From contig NZ_BCVX01000013.1 in assembly GCF_001591965.1 (NCBI RefSeq), positions 62,001 through 126,000 of the forward strand: 64,000 nt of DNA, given 5' to 3'. This document shows, piece after piece, positions 27,260 through 36,566 of the stretch (the first letter of the stretch is position 1; every line of letters starts with the position of its first letter). Below the pieces are notes generated by a model, which did no database searches, was not told where the DNA came from, and saw only the letters and a program-made list of their open reading frames with translations. A program made the translations under genes and the position numbers. The DNA is from Lysinibacillus odysseyi 34hs-1 = NBRC 100172. GTDB lineage: Bacteria > Bacillota > Bacilli > Bacillales_A > Planococcaceae.

Positions 27260-27925
27260 TTAATTTTGCCGTTGACAAAGCATGTCATAAATATAGCGCG
27301 CCTGATCAAACTCCGGTGCTAAGGTATAAGCCTGTTTTAAATGATACTTGGCATCATCTATTCGATCAGTAGAAACGGCATACAGCACCCCAAGATTATA
27401 ATGGGCATCTGCATTGTTTACATCATGCTCGATGACATACTCCAACTCGGGCTTTGCGTGTTCAAACATTTCAAGCGTACAAAGCAAAATGCCGTATGAT
27501 AAGCGTATTTCCAAGTCCTCTGGTGCCAGCTCTGCTGCCCGCTGCATGTACGGAAGGGCCAATGACTGGTTACCTTCCCGCTCAAAGCTCTTTGCTAGCA
27601 TGAAGTAGGCGTCCGCTCCCTCAATCCCATGTTCTATTGATTTTTGATACAGCTTAGCTGCTTCCACAAAACGTTCGGCATTATAATAAAGGTTTGCCAG
27701 CCCGTAATAGGCAGTAGCCGCCTTTTCATCCACTGTAAGGGCCTTTTGGAAGAAGCGTTCTGCTCTCTCCACATCATTCAACGTCGCAAGCAGGTTACCA
27801 AAGTTTATATAGCCTACTGCTTCATCCGGATTTTGTTCAATGGCATCATTAAAAGCTTGCGCAGCGTCCTCGTATCTTTTTTCCTGAAATGCCTTGATAC
27901 CCATTTCGTTATAATCTACTATCAT
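27260..27925 (-). CDS. yrrB: TPR-repeat protein, YrrB-like
   Basis: 221 residues made almost entirely of about six tetratricopeptide repeats (GIKAFQEKRYEDAAQAFNDA, INFGNLLATLNDVERAERFF, YYGLANLYYNAERFVEAAKL and so on). TPR proteins of this type are cytoplasmic adaptors without enzyme activity. Its position directly after mnmA, the cysteine desulfurase and cymR matches B. subtilis yrrB. In B. subtilis recD2 comes next; here the accessory block intervenes. GAGGTG precedes the ATG. Confidence 0.88.
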   Translation of the reverse strand: MIVDYNEMGIKAFQEKRYEDAAQAFNDAIEQNPDEAVGYINFGNLLATLNDVERAERFFQKALTVDEKAATAYYGLANLYYNAERFVEAAKLYQKSIEHGIEGADAYFMLAKSFEREGNQSLALPYMQRAAELAPEDLEIRLSYGILLCTLEMFEHAKPELEYVIEHDVNNADAHYNLGVLYAVSTDRIDDAKYHLKQAYTLAPEFDQARYIYDMLCQRQN

Positions 27926-27969
27926 GTCGTTTCACCTCAAAAAGAAAGGCGACCGGAGCCGCCCATCTA

Positions 27970-29094
<1,125 letters not shown>

Positions 29095-29146
29095 TTATTC
29101 ACCTTTTCGTTTAGACAAACCGCGTAAAAGGCGCGAAGTCTTTATT

Positions 29147-30295
29147 TTACTTATTTTTCACTAGACGTTTGACAATTGCAGCTGTACGTTTACCGGCTTC
29201 CACTATGTCTTCTTCCGTCAAACCTATCCCAAAGCTAAAGCGGATAGAGCTTCGAATTGCTTCAGCACTATCGCCAAACATGGCAACGAGTACGTGGGAA
29301 GGATCTATGGAACCAGCAGTACAAGCCGAGCCGCTTGAAACATGGACCCCCTCCATATCCAAGTTTACTAAAAACGATTCGACATTTGTGCCGGGAAAGG
29401 ATACATTCAGTACATGCGGCAGCGTTTCGTCCAGTGTACCATTTACTTTATACGAAATTTCAGCTTCGTCAAATTGTTTGATCAGCAATCGCTTAAACCC
29501 ATTATATTTACGGCGGTTTGCTTCACGTGCTTCAGCCGCCTTCTGGACTGCTGCTGCAAAGCCGATCACAGCTGGAATATTTTCTGTACCTGCCCGGCGC
29601 TTCTTCTCTTGTGACCCGCCGTATAAAAGGCTTTCCAGTTTCACTCCTTGGCGGGCAAATAAAAAGCCGATCCCTTTCGGACCGTTAATTTTATGAGCAG
29701 TCACACTTAATAGATCGACGCCCAATAATTCCACATCAAGGTATTCAATACCATAGGCTTGTACAGCATCTGTATGGAATGTCGCCTGATGGTCTTTTAG
29801 CAGCATACCGATTTCTGCGATTGGCTGAATAGTTCCTACCTCGTTGTTTCCATACATAATCGTAACGAGAATCGTATCATCCTGAAGGGCAGCAGCGACA
29901 TCCTCTACACGTACACGCCCGGTTTCGTCAACAGGCAGATACGTAACATTAAATCCTTCTTTCTCAAGCTTTTCACAAGCGTGCAGCACTGCATGGTGTT
30001 CTACCTGCGTCGTAATAATATGGTTCCCTTCCGTCTTTCGGGCATAAGCTGTGCCGAAAATAGCCATATTGTCAGCTTCTGTCCCACCGCTTGTGATAAT
30101 AATTTCATTTGCCTGTGCATGAATGGAGTGTGCCAGTGCAGCACGTGCCTCATCCAAATATTTTCGCGCCTCGCGACCTGTGGCATGGATACTCGAAGCA
30201 TTCCCGTACAGGTCTTCCATCGCTCCTGTCATACGCACAATGGCTTCTTTTGCCATTGGAGTAGTAGCCGCATGGTCAAGATAAATTGTATTCAT
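29147..30295 (-). CDS. Cysteine desulfurase, IscS/YrvO type
   Basis: 382 residues, a PLP-dependent class V aminotransferase-fold enzyme. It shows YLDHAATTPM at the N-terminus, the PLP lysine in SVTAHKINGPKG near 203 and the sulfur-carrying loop SSGSACTAGS near 325. It converts cysteine to alanine and hands the persulfide to MnmA. ATG 30295 has AAAGGAG nine bases upstream; the longer in-frame start at 30349 would overlap cymR and lacks a ribosome site. Probably co-transcribed with cymR, mnmA and yrrB. Confidence 0.93.
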   Translation of the reverse strand: MNTIYLDHAATTPMAKEAIVRMTGAMEDLYGNASSIHATGREARKYLDEARAALAHSIHAQANEIIITSGGTEADNMAIFGTAYARKTEGNHIITTQVEHHAVLHACEKLEKEGFNVTYLPVDETGRVRVEDVAAALQDDTILVTIMYGNNEVGTIQPIAEIGMLLKDHQATFHTDAVQAYGIEYLDVELLGVDLLSVTAHKINGPKGIGFLFARQGVKLESLLYGGSQEKKRRAGTENIPAVIGFAAAVQKAAEAREANRRKYNGFKRLLIKQFDEAEISYKVNGTLDETLPHVLNVSFPGTNVESFLVNLDMEGVHVSSGSACTAGSIDPSHVLVAMFGDSAEAIRSSIRFSFGIGLTEEDIVEAGKRTAAIVKRLVKNK

Positions 30296-30323
30296 TTTTA
30301 GTAAAACTCCTTTAACCCGTTCC

Positions 30324-30743
30324 TTAAATATAGAACATATATCCATCATGGACAGTATTGTCCGTATACTTGGCTAAGTCTTCTAATGTTGTCGTATCCA
30401 ATACGTTTTTCACTGCATCACGGATGCGTACCCATAGTTCACGCTGCGGTGCTTCCTCATTTTCAATTCCCTCTACCGGCTGAATTGGACCTTCCAACAC
30501 GCGGATGACATCAGCCGCTGTAATTTCTGCTGGAATATTTGCCAGCATATAGCCACCATAAGCTCCGCGTACACTTTTTACGAGTCCCGCATTACGGAGG
30601 GGAGATACAAGCTGCTCCAAATACGCCTCCGACAATTCTTTTTCAGCTGCAATTTGGCGAAGAGGGATCGGACCCTCACCATAATGTTTTGCCAATTCAA
30701 TCATAATCGTTAAACCATAACGGCCTTTTGTTGAAATTTTCAT
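30324..30743 (-). CDS. cymR: Cysteine metabolism repressor CymR (Rrf2 family)
   Basis: 139 residues, with an Rrf2-type winged helix (MKISTKGRYGLTIMIELAKH, IAAEKELSEAYLEQLVSPLR, GAYGGYML). It lacks the three-cysteine Fe-S motif of IscR-like members, as expected for CymR, which senses cysteine status with CysK. First gene of the cymR-desulfurase-mnmA-yrrB cluster, divergent from rarA, as in B. subtilis. Confidence 0.92.
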   Translation of the reverse strand: MKISTKGRYGLTIMIELAKHYGEGPIPLRQIAAEKELSEAYLEQLVSPLRNAGLVKSVRGAYGGYMLANIPAEITAADVIRVLEGPIQPVEGIENEEAPQRELWVRIRDAVKNVLDTTTLEDLAKYTDNTVHDGYMFYI

Positions 30744-30845
30744 ACTAACACCTCAATTATTCTCATTCATGTATTTCTTAAGTATAACACATTTCCCTCT
30801 ACTCTCATCAAAAATACTCCACTTTAACTTCCCCTCTCACAAGAG

Positions 30846-30874
30846 TTGGTTTTCGTGCTCGCTAATTCTATAAT
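30846..30874 (+). promoter_or_regulatory. Promoter candidate for rarA
   Basis: TTGGTT (30846-30851), 17-base spacer, perfect TATAAT (30869-30874), 36 bases before the rarA start. Confidence 0.5.
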
Positions 30875-30910
30875 ATATATAAACTATTTATTAAAAAGAG
30901 GAGTGATTCC

Positions 30911-32197
30911 ATGCATAATGAACCTCTTGCTTATAAAATGAGGCCGCGAAATCTGGATGAAATCGTCGGCCAAAAGCATGTAATCGGTCCTGATACACCG
31001 CTTTACCATATGATTCAAAAAGGGCATGTCCCTTCCATGCTATTATATGGCCCTCCTGGCATCGGAAAAACATCTATTGCCAATGCCATCGCCGGTACAA
31101 GCAGTCTGCCGTTTTTTGCCTTAAACGCTACTCATGCGGGAAAAAAGGATATTGAGCAAATCGTCATGGAAGCCCGGATGGCAGGAAAAGTACTCCTGTT
31201 TTTGGATGAAATTCATCGATTCAATAAGCTGCAGCAGGATACACTGCTGCCTCATGTCGAGAATGGCTCTATCGTCCTTCTCGGTGCCACAACAGAAAAT
31301 CCTTTTCATGATGTTAACCCTGCCATCCGTTCCCGCTGTGGGGAAATCGTCCAGCTGGCAAGGCTTACAATCGAGGATATTATTGAACTGCTAAACAATG
31401 CCTTGACCAATAAAGAGCGCGGTCTCGGCAGCTATACTATTCAAGTAACAACCGAGCAGCTTACCCGAATTGCAGAAGCTGCAGGCGGAGATGCAAGAAA
31501 GGCGCTGACATTGCTCGAGTCCGTATATTATGCTTCAGATGAAGTGGACGGTGTGACTGTTTTCAGCGATACGGCAATAGACGCGCTGGCAAAACGAATC
31601 GGGGTCTACGGAGATAAAGGGGGTTCCCATTTTTACAACCTTCTTTCCGCCCTGCAAAAATCGGTTCGTGGCAGTGATGTCAATGCTGCTCTTTATTACC
31701 TTGCCCATCTGCTTGAAAGTGGGGATCTTGTTGCTGTCTGCAGAAGATTATTGGTCATGGCCTATGAAGATATCGGTCTGGCCAATCCGGCCGTTGGTGC
31801 CCATGTAACGGCTGCAACCGATGCGGCTATACGTCTTGGTATGCCCGAAGCCCGCATTCCGCTTGCAACCGCAGTCGTAGAAATGTGTCTAAGTGATAAA
31901 TCAAACTCCGCCTATAAAGCATTGGATGCGGCAATCCGTATGATCAATGAAGGTAAGACAGGCGATATCCCGAACCACCTAAAAGACGCACATTATGCTG
32001 GAGCCAGCTCACTTGGCCATAAAGGATATCTATATCCGCATGACACACCGGTAGGCACGTTCGGCGGCTGGGTCGATCAGCAGTACTTACCGGATGAGCT
32101 TGCAGGTACAGAATTTTACCAGCCGGTTATTGCCGGAGAGGAAAAGCGTATGGCCGGTATTTATGAGAGGCTGAAGTCTTTTAAAAATAAGAATTAA
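30911..32197 (+). CDS. rarA: Replication-associated recombination protein RarA (MgsA)
   Basis: 428 residues, an AAA+ ATPase related to clamp-loader subunits. Walker A GPPGIGKT (47-54), Walker B LLFLDEIHRF near 98, sensor GATTENPF near 122, followed by the tetramerisation C-terminal domain (DIPNHLKDAHYAGA, PVGTFGGWVDQQYLP). Acts at stalled replication forks. AGAGGAG precedes the ATG. Corresponds to B. subtilis yrvN, which also faces cymR. Confidence 0.95.
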   Translation: MHNEPLAYKMRPRNLDEIVGQKHVIGPDTPLYHMIQKGHVPSMLLYGPPGIGKTSIANAIAGTSSLPFFALNATHAGKKDIEQIVMEARMAGKVLLFLDEIHRFNKLQQDTLLPHVENGSIVLLGATTENPFHDVNPAIRSRCGEIVQLARLTIEDIIELLNNALTNKERGLGSYTIQVTTEQLTRIAEAAGGDARKALTLLESVYYASDEVDGVTVFSDTAIDALAKRIGVYGDKGGSHFYNLLSALQKSVRGSDVNAALYYLAHLLESGDLVAVCRRLLVMAYEDIGLANPAVGAHVTAATDAAIRLGMPEARIPLATAVVEMCLSDKSNSAYKALDAAIRMINEGKTGDIPNHLKDAHYAGASSLGHKGYLYPHDTPVGTFGGWVDQQYLPDELAGTEFYQPVIAGEEKRMAGIYERLKSFKNKN

Positions 32198-32204
32198 TAA
32201 ATAC

Positions 32205-32234
32205 AGGGGGCGCCTGAAAACAGGCAGCCCCCTA
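32205..32234 (+). terminator. GC-rich hairpin after rarA, probable terminator
   Basis: AGGGGGCGCCTG-AAAA-CAGGCAGCCCCCT is a very stable stem-loop, but only TATTTAG follows, so there is no real T-run. It ends two bases before the stop of the convergent small ORF. Confidence 0.5.
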
Positions 32235-32235
32235 T

Positions 32236-32409
32236 TTAGTGGATTTTCCCATGTAACAGTGTTTGGACATTGTGCAAAATATAATCCTTTACCACTATCA
32301 GTTCCTCATCCTCAAAAAGTTGAAGGCCCTGCTCCTCCTCATAGCAGGCCACTACTTTTTTAATTTTCTTGCCTATCTCTTTATTGTTTCGCCAGTCAGT
32401 TCCTAACAT
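32236..32409 (-). CDS. Small uncharacterised protein, 57 residues
   Basis: Complete ORF reading MLGTDWRNNKEIGKK at the start and ending LLHGKIH. It is highly charged and looks like two helices (KKIKKVVACYEEEQ; DEELIVVKDYILHNVQ) with no membrane segment. It fills the gap between rarA and the next gene with plausible codon use. Against it, no Shine-Dalgarno sequence stands before the ATG. A TATAGT lies only six bases upstream of the start codon, so a leaderless transcript is conceivable. I do not recognise a family. Confidence 0.5.
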   Translation of the reverse strand: MLGTDWRNNKEIGKKIKKVVACYEEEQGLQLFEDEELIVVKDYILHNVQTLLHGKIH

Positions 32410-32420
32410 AATTCAACTAT

Positions 32421-32435
32421 AATAAGATTCTTATT
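32421..32435. promoter_or_regulatory. Palindrome before the 57-residue ORF
   Basis: AATAAGATTCTTATT is symmetric except for its central base and lies just upstream of the TATAGT element, where a repressor or activator site would be expected. Confidence 0.35.
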
Positions 32436-32451
32436 CCACAATTATATTTAT

Positions 32452-32476
32452 AAAAAAACTGCCCCTAGGGACAGTT
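32452..32476 (-). terminator. Terminator of the 161-residue gene
   Basis: On the minus strand AACTGTCCC-TA-GGGGCAGTT (one wobble) is followed by TTTTTTA. Confidence 0.75.
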
Positions 32477-32490
32477 GGAGTGAAGATTAT

Positions 32491-32976
32491 TTAATTTATA
32501 TAACGGTAAAATGTCTGTAAACATTCTGAGAGAGGTGCTGAGACTTTTTCGACAGCAGCTTTACCTTCTGTCAATTGCTGCAGGCTTTTGTTTATTTCGT
32601 TAAAATATTCTTCATTATAATCCGATTGGCAATTTGGCAGGATTTTCGCTGCTGCTACATAGCCTTCAGTAATTTGATCCAAAGAAGCCTCGTCTAATGA
32701 AGCACTCATATTCTGTTTAATGAGATTTTCAAAATATACTAGACGTGAAGCAATATGCATAAACAACATCCAATGGGAATTTTCCTTCGGTATAGCGCCG
32801 TCATTTTGTTCAACAGTTTCTTTAAAATATGCAACTGCCTGGCTGTATAATGGTTGTAATTTACTTTGTGCCCTTTCCCAATTCAGGGCTGTGTCAATAT
32901 GGTCGAACACTACATGATTTAGCTGTTCTTGTAATTCTTCCAAATTCAAAACATTCGTTTTTGCTTGACTAGTCAT
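32491..32976 (-). CDS. Uncharacterised helical protein, 161 residues
   Basis: No family recognised. The sequence is acidic and predicted almost all helical, with conserved-looking segments LYSQAVAYFKETVEQ, HWMLFMHIASRLVYFENLI and YFNEINKSLQQL. No signal peptide or membrane segment, so probably a cytoplasmic helical bundle. AAAGGAGG directly abuts the first in-frame ATG at 32988, leaving no spacer; the ATG at 32976 (12 bases away) is therefore preferred. It has its own terminator and is not coupled to neighbours. Confidence 0.65.
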   Translation of the reverse strand: MTSQAKTNVLNLEELQEQLNHVVFDHIDTALNWERAQSKLQPLYSQAVAYFKETVEQNDGAIPKENSHWMLFMHIASRLVYFENLIKQNMSASLDEASLDQITEGYVAAAKILPNCQSDYNEEYFNEINKSLQQLTEGKAAVEKVSAPLSECLQTFYRYIN

Positions 32977-33168
32977 CAGTTGTTCCATCCTCCTTTAAAT
33001 CCCTTAGCATGTACTCTTAGTGTAACAAAAATTATATGAGGAAAATGGCAATCGTATAATTGACGAAAAAAATGTGATAATTATGTGAAAACTGACGCGA
33101 ATCACAGAAAAACTACGTCTTTATTCTGAATATTAACTATTCTACCTTTAAAGAATGATTTATAATTT

Positions 33169-33573
33169 TCAATTTAACTTATCTACATATTTAGGATACA
33201 ACTCTTTTAGAAGTAAGGATTTTTCCGTTTCACCGGCTAAGAGAGTCAATGGGGTAAGAAAGAACTTTCCGTCCCGGTAGCTCTTGACTGTCTGGTTGGA
33301 TCCATAAAACTGCCATGTAAAACTTCCAATCCAGTCGTGTATCGGCATTTGCCTTTTTTCTACAAAAAAATACTTTGATTTCAATACTTCTGCGAACTGA
33401 TAAAAGCCTTCACTTAAAACATATTCCCTACTCACAAAATCAAAAATAGGCTCTATTACATAGTTCGTATCAAAAATATGGATAATGGACTTTTCCTCAT
33501 CTAACGCTATTTCTACTGTACTTATTTCATCCATCAAATTTAAGCCCTTATATTCCATCTCACTTAACTGCAT
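33169..33573 (-). CDS. Uncharacterised protein, 134 residues
   Basis: No family recognised. The composition is mixed alpha/beta, soluble, with aromatic-rich segments (VIEPIFDFVSREYVL, FTWQFYGSNQTVKSY). AGGGGAGAG stands at good distance before the ATG, which supports it as a real gene. About 190 bases separate it from the 161-residue gene downstream on the same strand. Confidence 0.6.
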   Translation of the reverse strand: MQLSEMEYKGLNLMDEISTVEIALDEEKSIIHIFDTNYVIEPIFDFVSREYVLSEGFYQFAEVLKSKYFFVEKRQMPIHDWIGSFTWQFYGSNQTVKSYRDGKFFLTPLTLLAGETEKSLLLKELYPKYVDKLN

Positions 33574-33754
33574 TTTTCTCTCCCCTAATCCTTTCAGAAA
33601 ATTACTTTTTCATTATAACATTTTTACCAAATTCCCGAAATTTGACGGAGAATTTTTAATGACAATGTTAGCAATTTCGTGTATAAATGAGAAAATACGA
33701 GCCACTTATTTTTCTGCCAAATTATTATAACGTAACAAGTAGGAGGAGAAAAAG

Positions 33755-35218
33755 ATGCACATACAGCTTTTAAAAAAGAAGGATCTACTCCAAAAAAATT
33801 CGATTCTCATGCTTGTCTATGGGTTGGCTGCTAATCTAGGCGGATTGGCACAATTCATTATTGGGCGGCCGATAGGACTTGCCATGTCTCTATTTATACC
33901 TGCACTTATCACATTGGGAGTTTACCTTTTACAGCGCAAGGTCGAATGGGTACGTCCTTATTTTCCCTTTATCGTTTCTCTTGCAGGTACAGTGACAATA
34001 TATGGAGCGATTGTTTCTTATAAAGTAACGTTGGCTACGATCATTCTTAGTTTCTTTATACTAATTATGAGTACAATCCACGGCAAATATATCGTGCTTG
34101 CTGCAGGCTTTATCGGCTCCGTACTTGGATTACTGTTTAATTTCATGTTAGATACGACAGGATTTGCCGTAGATCCGGCAAATGTTTTTGTTGTGCATAT
34201 TTTAATGACACTAGCCATCGGGCTCCATGTACGGCAAAATAAACTTATGCTTTCGAACATCGAAGAATTGATGATGGATGCACATGAAAAAGCATTACGG
34301 GAAGAAAGGCTGTACTCCCACCTTGAAACTTCTGTTCAAAATATTACATCAAAGCTAGAACAGATTACAGAAAGTACAAACATAGCAGCAGTTGCCCAGC
34401 AAAATATGTTGAACTCTGTAGAAGAAGTACGGGTTGGAGCACATCGCCAGGCAGATCATGTCCATGAAATTGTCCTAAGCACTGAAGCAACAACAAATGA
34501 AATCGCCCACATGGTCCAGCAGCTGGAACAAATTGTAACAGAGGCAGAGTCAGCAAGCATGAGTGCTTCTGACGGTGCGAGAGCAATGAATGATATGAAG
34601 CAGGAAATTGATGTATTTACAACTTTCTTTGATGAATTACATGCGACTTTCATGGCCTTATCCGGGAAAATTGATGAAACAAACCATTTTGCTACGGATA
34701 TAAAAAAAATTACAGAGCAGACAAATCTTCTCGCGCTTAACGCTTCCATTGAGGCAGCACGAGCTGGCGAACATGGAAAAGGATTTGCGGTTGTAGCAGA
34801 GGAAATACGAAAGCTCGCTCAGATTACAGACCAGACCTTAGTAAAAATCGATACGAACTTAAAAAATGTAAATGGCTATAATAAAGATGCATTAGAAAAG
34901 CTGCAAAATGGGGTAGCCCATATTACTATGCAAGTTTCCGCTACTGTTCGGGCAAACAATACATTTCATGAGCTGTTTGAAGCATTGAAAAAACTGCAAA
35001 ATGATTTAGCGGCATTCTCCAAGGCAACAAATTCCATTGAAAATAACAGCAAATCCATTCTGATGAGTACAAATGAATTTGCTGCTATTATTGAGGAGAG
35101 CTCACAGGCAGTCGACCAGCTTGGCGCTGTACTGGAAAAGGTGAATGCCGAACAGCAGCTTATTACTATCAATATCGAGGAAACCTACCAAAATGCATTA
35201 AATATCAAGGGGAACTAA
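33755..35218 (+). CDS. Methyl-accepting chemotaxis protein with a multi-helix membrane sensor and no HAMP
   Basis: 487 residues. About six membrane helices fill residues 15-160 and there is no large extracellular domain. The coil then runs straight into the signalling hairpin without a recognisable HAMP. The tip is canonical ([21 protein letters not shown] near 330, [13 protein letters not shown] near 350) and binds CheA/CheW. Methylation helices are on both sides. The input is probably sensed within or near the membrane. GTAGGAGGAG precedes the ATG. It is a single gene, ended by a strong hairpin. Confidence 0.9.
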   Translation: MHIQLLKKKDLLQKNSILMLVYGLAANLGGLAQFIIGRPIGLAMSLFIPALITLGVYLLQRKVEWVRPYFPFIVSLAGTVTIYGAIVSYKVTLATIILSFFILIMSTIHGKYIVLAAGFIGSVLGLLFNFMLDTTGFAVDPANVFVVHILMTLAIGLHVRQNKLMLSNIEELMMDAHEKALREERLYSHLETSVQNITSKLEQITESTNIAAVAQQNMLNSVEEVRVGAHRQADHVHEIVLSTEATTNEIAHMVQQLEQIVTEAESASMSASDGARAMNDMKQEIDVFTTFFDELHATFMALSGKIDETNHFATDIKKITEQTNLLALNASIEAARAGEHGKGFAVVAEEIRKLAQITDQTLVKIDTNLKNVNGYNKDALEKLQNGVAHITMQVSATVRANNTFHELFEALKKLQNDLAAFSKATNSIENNSKSILMSTNEFAAIIEESSQAVDQLGAVLEKVNAEQQLITINIEETYQNALNIKGN

Positions 35219-35221
35219 TAA

Positions 35222-35266
35222 AAGCCCTGTAACAGTCAGCATTGCTGCCGGTTGTTACAGGGCTTA
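35222..35266. terminator. Hairpin between the chemoreceptor and tcdA
   Basis: AAGCCCTGTAACA pairs with TGTTACAGGGCTT around an 18-base loop. It stands between two convergent genes and may serve both; T-rich tails are modest on each side. Confidence 0.7.
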
Positions 35267-35277
35267 TGTTTATTTTC

Positions 35278-36039
35278 TTAGTCTTGGACGCGTGTAATTT
35301 TTACATCTTTTACTATTTGATTAATGACCCAGCTTGCAGCAATTAAGCCCGCTACTGATGGTACAAATGCATTCGAGGATGGCGGCATTTTCGCCTTGCG
35401 TATTTCCGCATTCGGATTACCAACCGTCTCCACAACGTCTGGACGAACAACAATAGGTGATTCATCCGAGAAGACAACGGTAACACCTTTCTTAATGCCT
35501 TCTTTTTTCAGCTTTGTACGAATGATTTTCGCTAATGGATCTGTATGTGTTTTTGAAATATCCGCAATTTTAAACCGGGTTGGATCCATTTTATTTGCTG
35601 CACCCATACTAGAAATAATAGGAATACCTCTTTTCAGGCACTCCTTCATAATATGAATTTTATACATCACTGTATCTGATGCATCAATTACATAATCAAT
35701 TCCCTGTGCAAAGAAATCTTCATATGTTTCTTCCGTGTAGAACATATGCATATCAATCACTTCGCATGCCGGATTAATATCGGCAATCCGCTCTTTCATT
35801 ACCGCTGACTTGGATTTACCGACAGTAGATAAATAAGCGACAAGCTGGCGGTTTATATTGGTGATGTCCACGTTATCTTTATCTACTAAAACAATACGGC
35901 CTACCCCGCTGCGTGCACAAGCTTCAGCCGCAAACGAACCTACCCCGCCTACACCTAAAATAGCTACTGTTGTATTTTGAAGTTTTTCTAGCCCTTCTTT
36001 ACCGATCGCTAATTCGTTTCGGGAAAATTGGTGTAACAT
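35278..36039 (-). CDS. tcdA: tRNA threonylcarbamoyladenosine dehydratase TcdA
   Basis: 253 residues, E1/ThiF-like fold: glycine-rich nucleotide loop VAILGVGGVGSFAAEACARSG near 29-49, DNVDITNINRQ, and a C-terminal SNAFVPSVAGLIAASWVIN. It cyclises t6A37 to ct6A in ANN-decoding tRNAs using ATP. ATG 36039 sits seven bases after AGAGG. B. subtilis yrvM has the same neighbours (6S RNA and aspS upstream). Confidence 0.92.
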   Translation of the reverse strand: MLHQFSRNELAIGKEGLEKLQNTTVAILGVGGVGSFAAEACARSGVGRIVLVDKDNVDITNINRQLVAYLSTVGKSKSAVMKERIADINPACEVIDMHMFYTEETYEDFFAQGIDYVIDASDTVMYKIHIMKECLKRGIPIISSMGAANKMDPTRFKIADISKTHTDPLAKIIRTKLKKEGIKKGVTVVFSDESPIVVRPDVVETVGNPNAEIRKAKMPPSSNAFVPSVAGLIAASWVINQIVKDVKITRVQD

Positions 36040-36103
36040 ATAGCAACCTCTCAATCATTATTATTCTACCCGGAATTATACACACTAACATTTCCATCTG
36101 CAA

Positions 36104-36137
36104 CAAAAATAAAACCCCTCTACCGATTGTAGAAGGG
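36104..36137 (-). terminator. Terminator of the 6S RNA gene
   Basis: CCCTTCTAC pairs with GTAGAGGGG on the minus strand (one wobble), followed by TTTTATTTTTG. Confidence 0.85.
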
Positions 36138-36153
36138 AATTAGACAAGGAATA

Positions 36154-36353
36154 AGACGAATCCCGAATGTGCCGTCATGTTACACATCGTTTTGAACCCG
36201 CACTCTAGCAGGGGGGTGCCCTCACTTCTGCATTAAACGTCCCGCTCCAATGGGGCATGTTTGCCGCAGAAAAAATATCGGGCTCCCAACGATTTAATGT
36301 TCGGTCAAAACTGTTAAATAACACTTTTTAACGAACACTTCAGGATTCGTATT
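36154..36353 (-). ncRNA. ssrS: 6S RNA (bsrA/6S-1 type)
   Basis: About 200 bases on the minus strand with the 6S shape. The 5' end ACGAATCCTGAAGTG pairs with the 3' end CACATTCGGGATTCGT to close the molecule. A large central asymmetric bubble and an upper stem follow, including GGAGCCCGA, GCGGCAAACATGCC and a distal GTGCGGGTTCAAAACGA typical of Bacillota 6S RNA. It has its own sigma-A promoter and terminator and lies between aspS and tcdA, the position of bsrA in B. subtilis. 6S RNA mimics an open promoter and holds sigma-A RNA polymerase. Ends are estimated from the promoter and the closing stem. Confidence 0.88.
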
Positions 36354-36359
36354 ACAGTT

Positions 36360-36388
36360 ATCATAACACCATTAATCAGAATTTTCAA
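36360..36388 (-). promoter_or_regulatory. 6S RNA promoter
   Basis: TTGAAA (36383-36388), a 17-base spacer, TATGAT (36360-36365), with the expected start seven bases downstream near 36353. Confidence 0.8.
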
Positions 36389-36472
36389 ATCATATTCCAT
36401 TAAAATACTAAATTTTAATGGAAATGATATTCTTCCACTATGATGCTCTGCAATCCCTTGTCATAAAAATAG

Positions 36473-36497
36473 AAGTATTCCCCACTGGGGAAGTACT
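36473..36497 (-). terminator. Hairpin between aspS and the 6S promoter
   Basis: AAGTA-TTCCCC-act-GGGGAA-GTACTT; on the minus strand the stem is followed by CTATTTTTATG. It is a likely back-up terminator shielding the 6S gene from aspS read-through. Confidence 0.65.
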
Positions 36498-36527
36498 TAT
36501 TGTTTACCCGTTTATATAGAGGATAAA

Positions 36528-36557
36528 CAAAAAAATCAGGGGCATAAAAACCCCCGA
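36528..36557 (-). terminator. Terminator of the hisS-aspS operon
   Basis: TCGGGGG and CCCCTGA form the stem on the minus strand, followed by TTTTTTTG. Confidence 0.8.
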
Positions 36558-36566
36558 CTTTTCTAA

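Noticed and set aside
33670-33754. Possible sigma-D promoter (TAAA and GCC elements) before the chemoreceptor
   Set aside because: The spacer is 13 bases, too short, and the downstream element departs from GCCGATAT.
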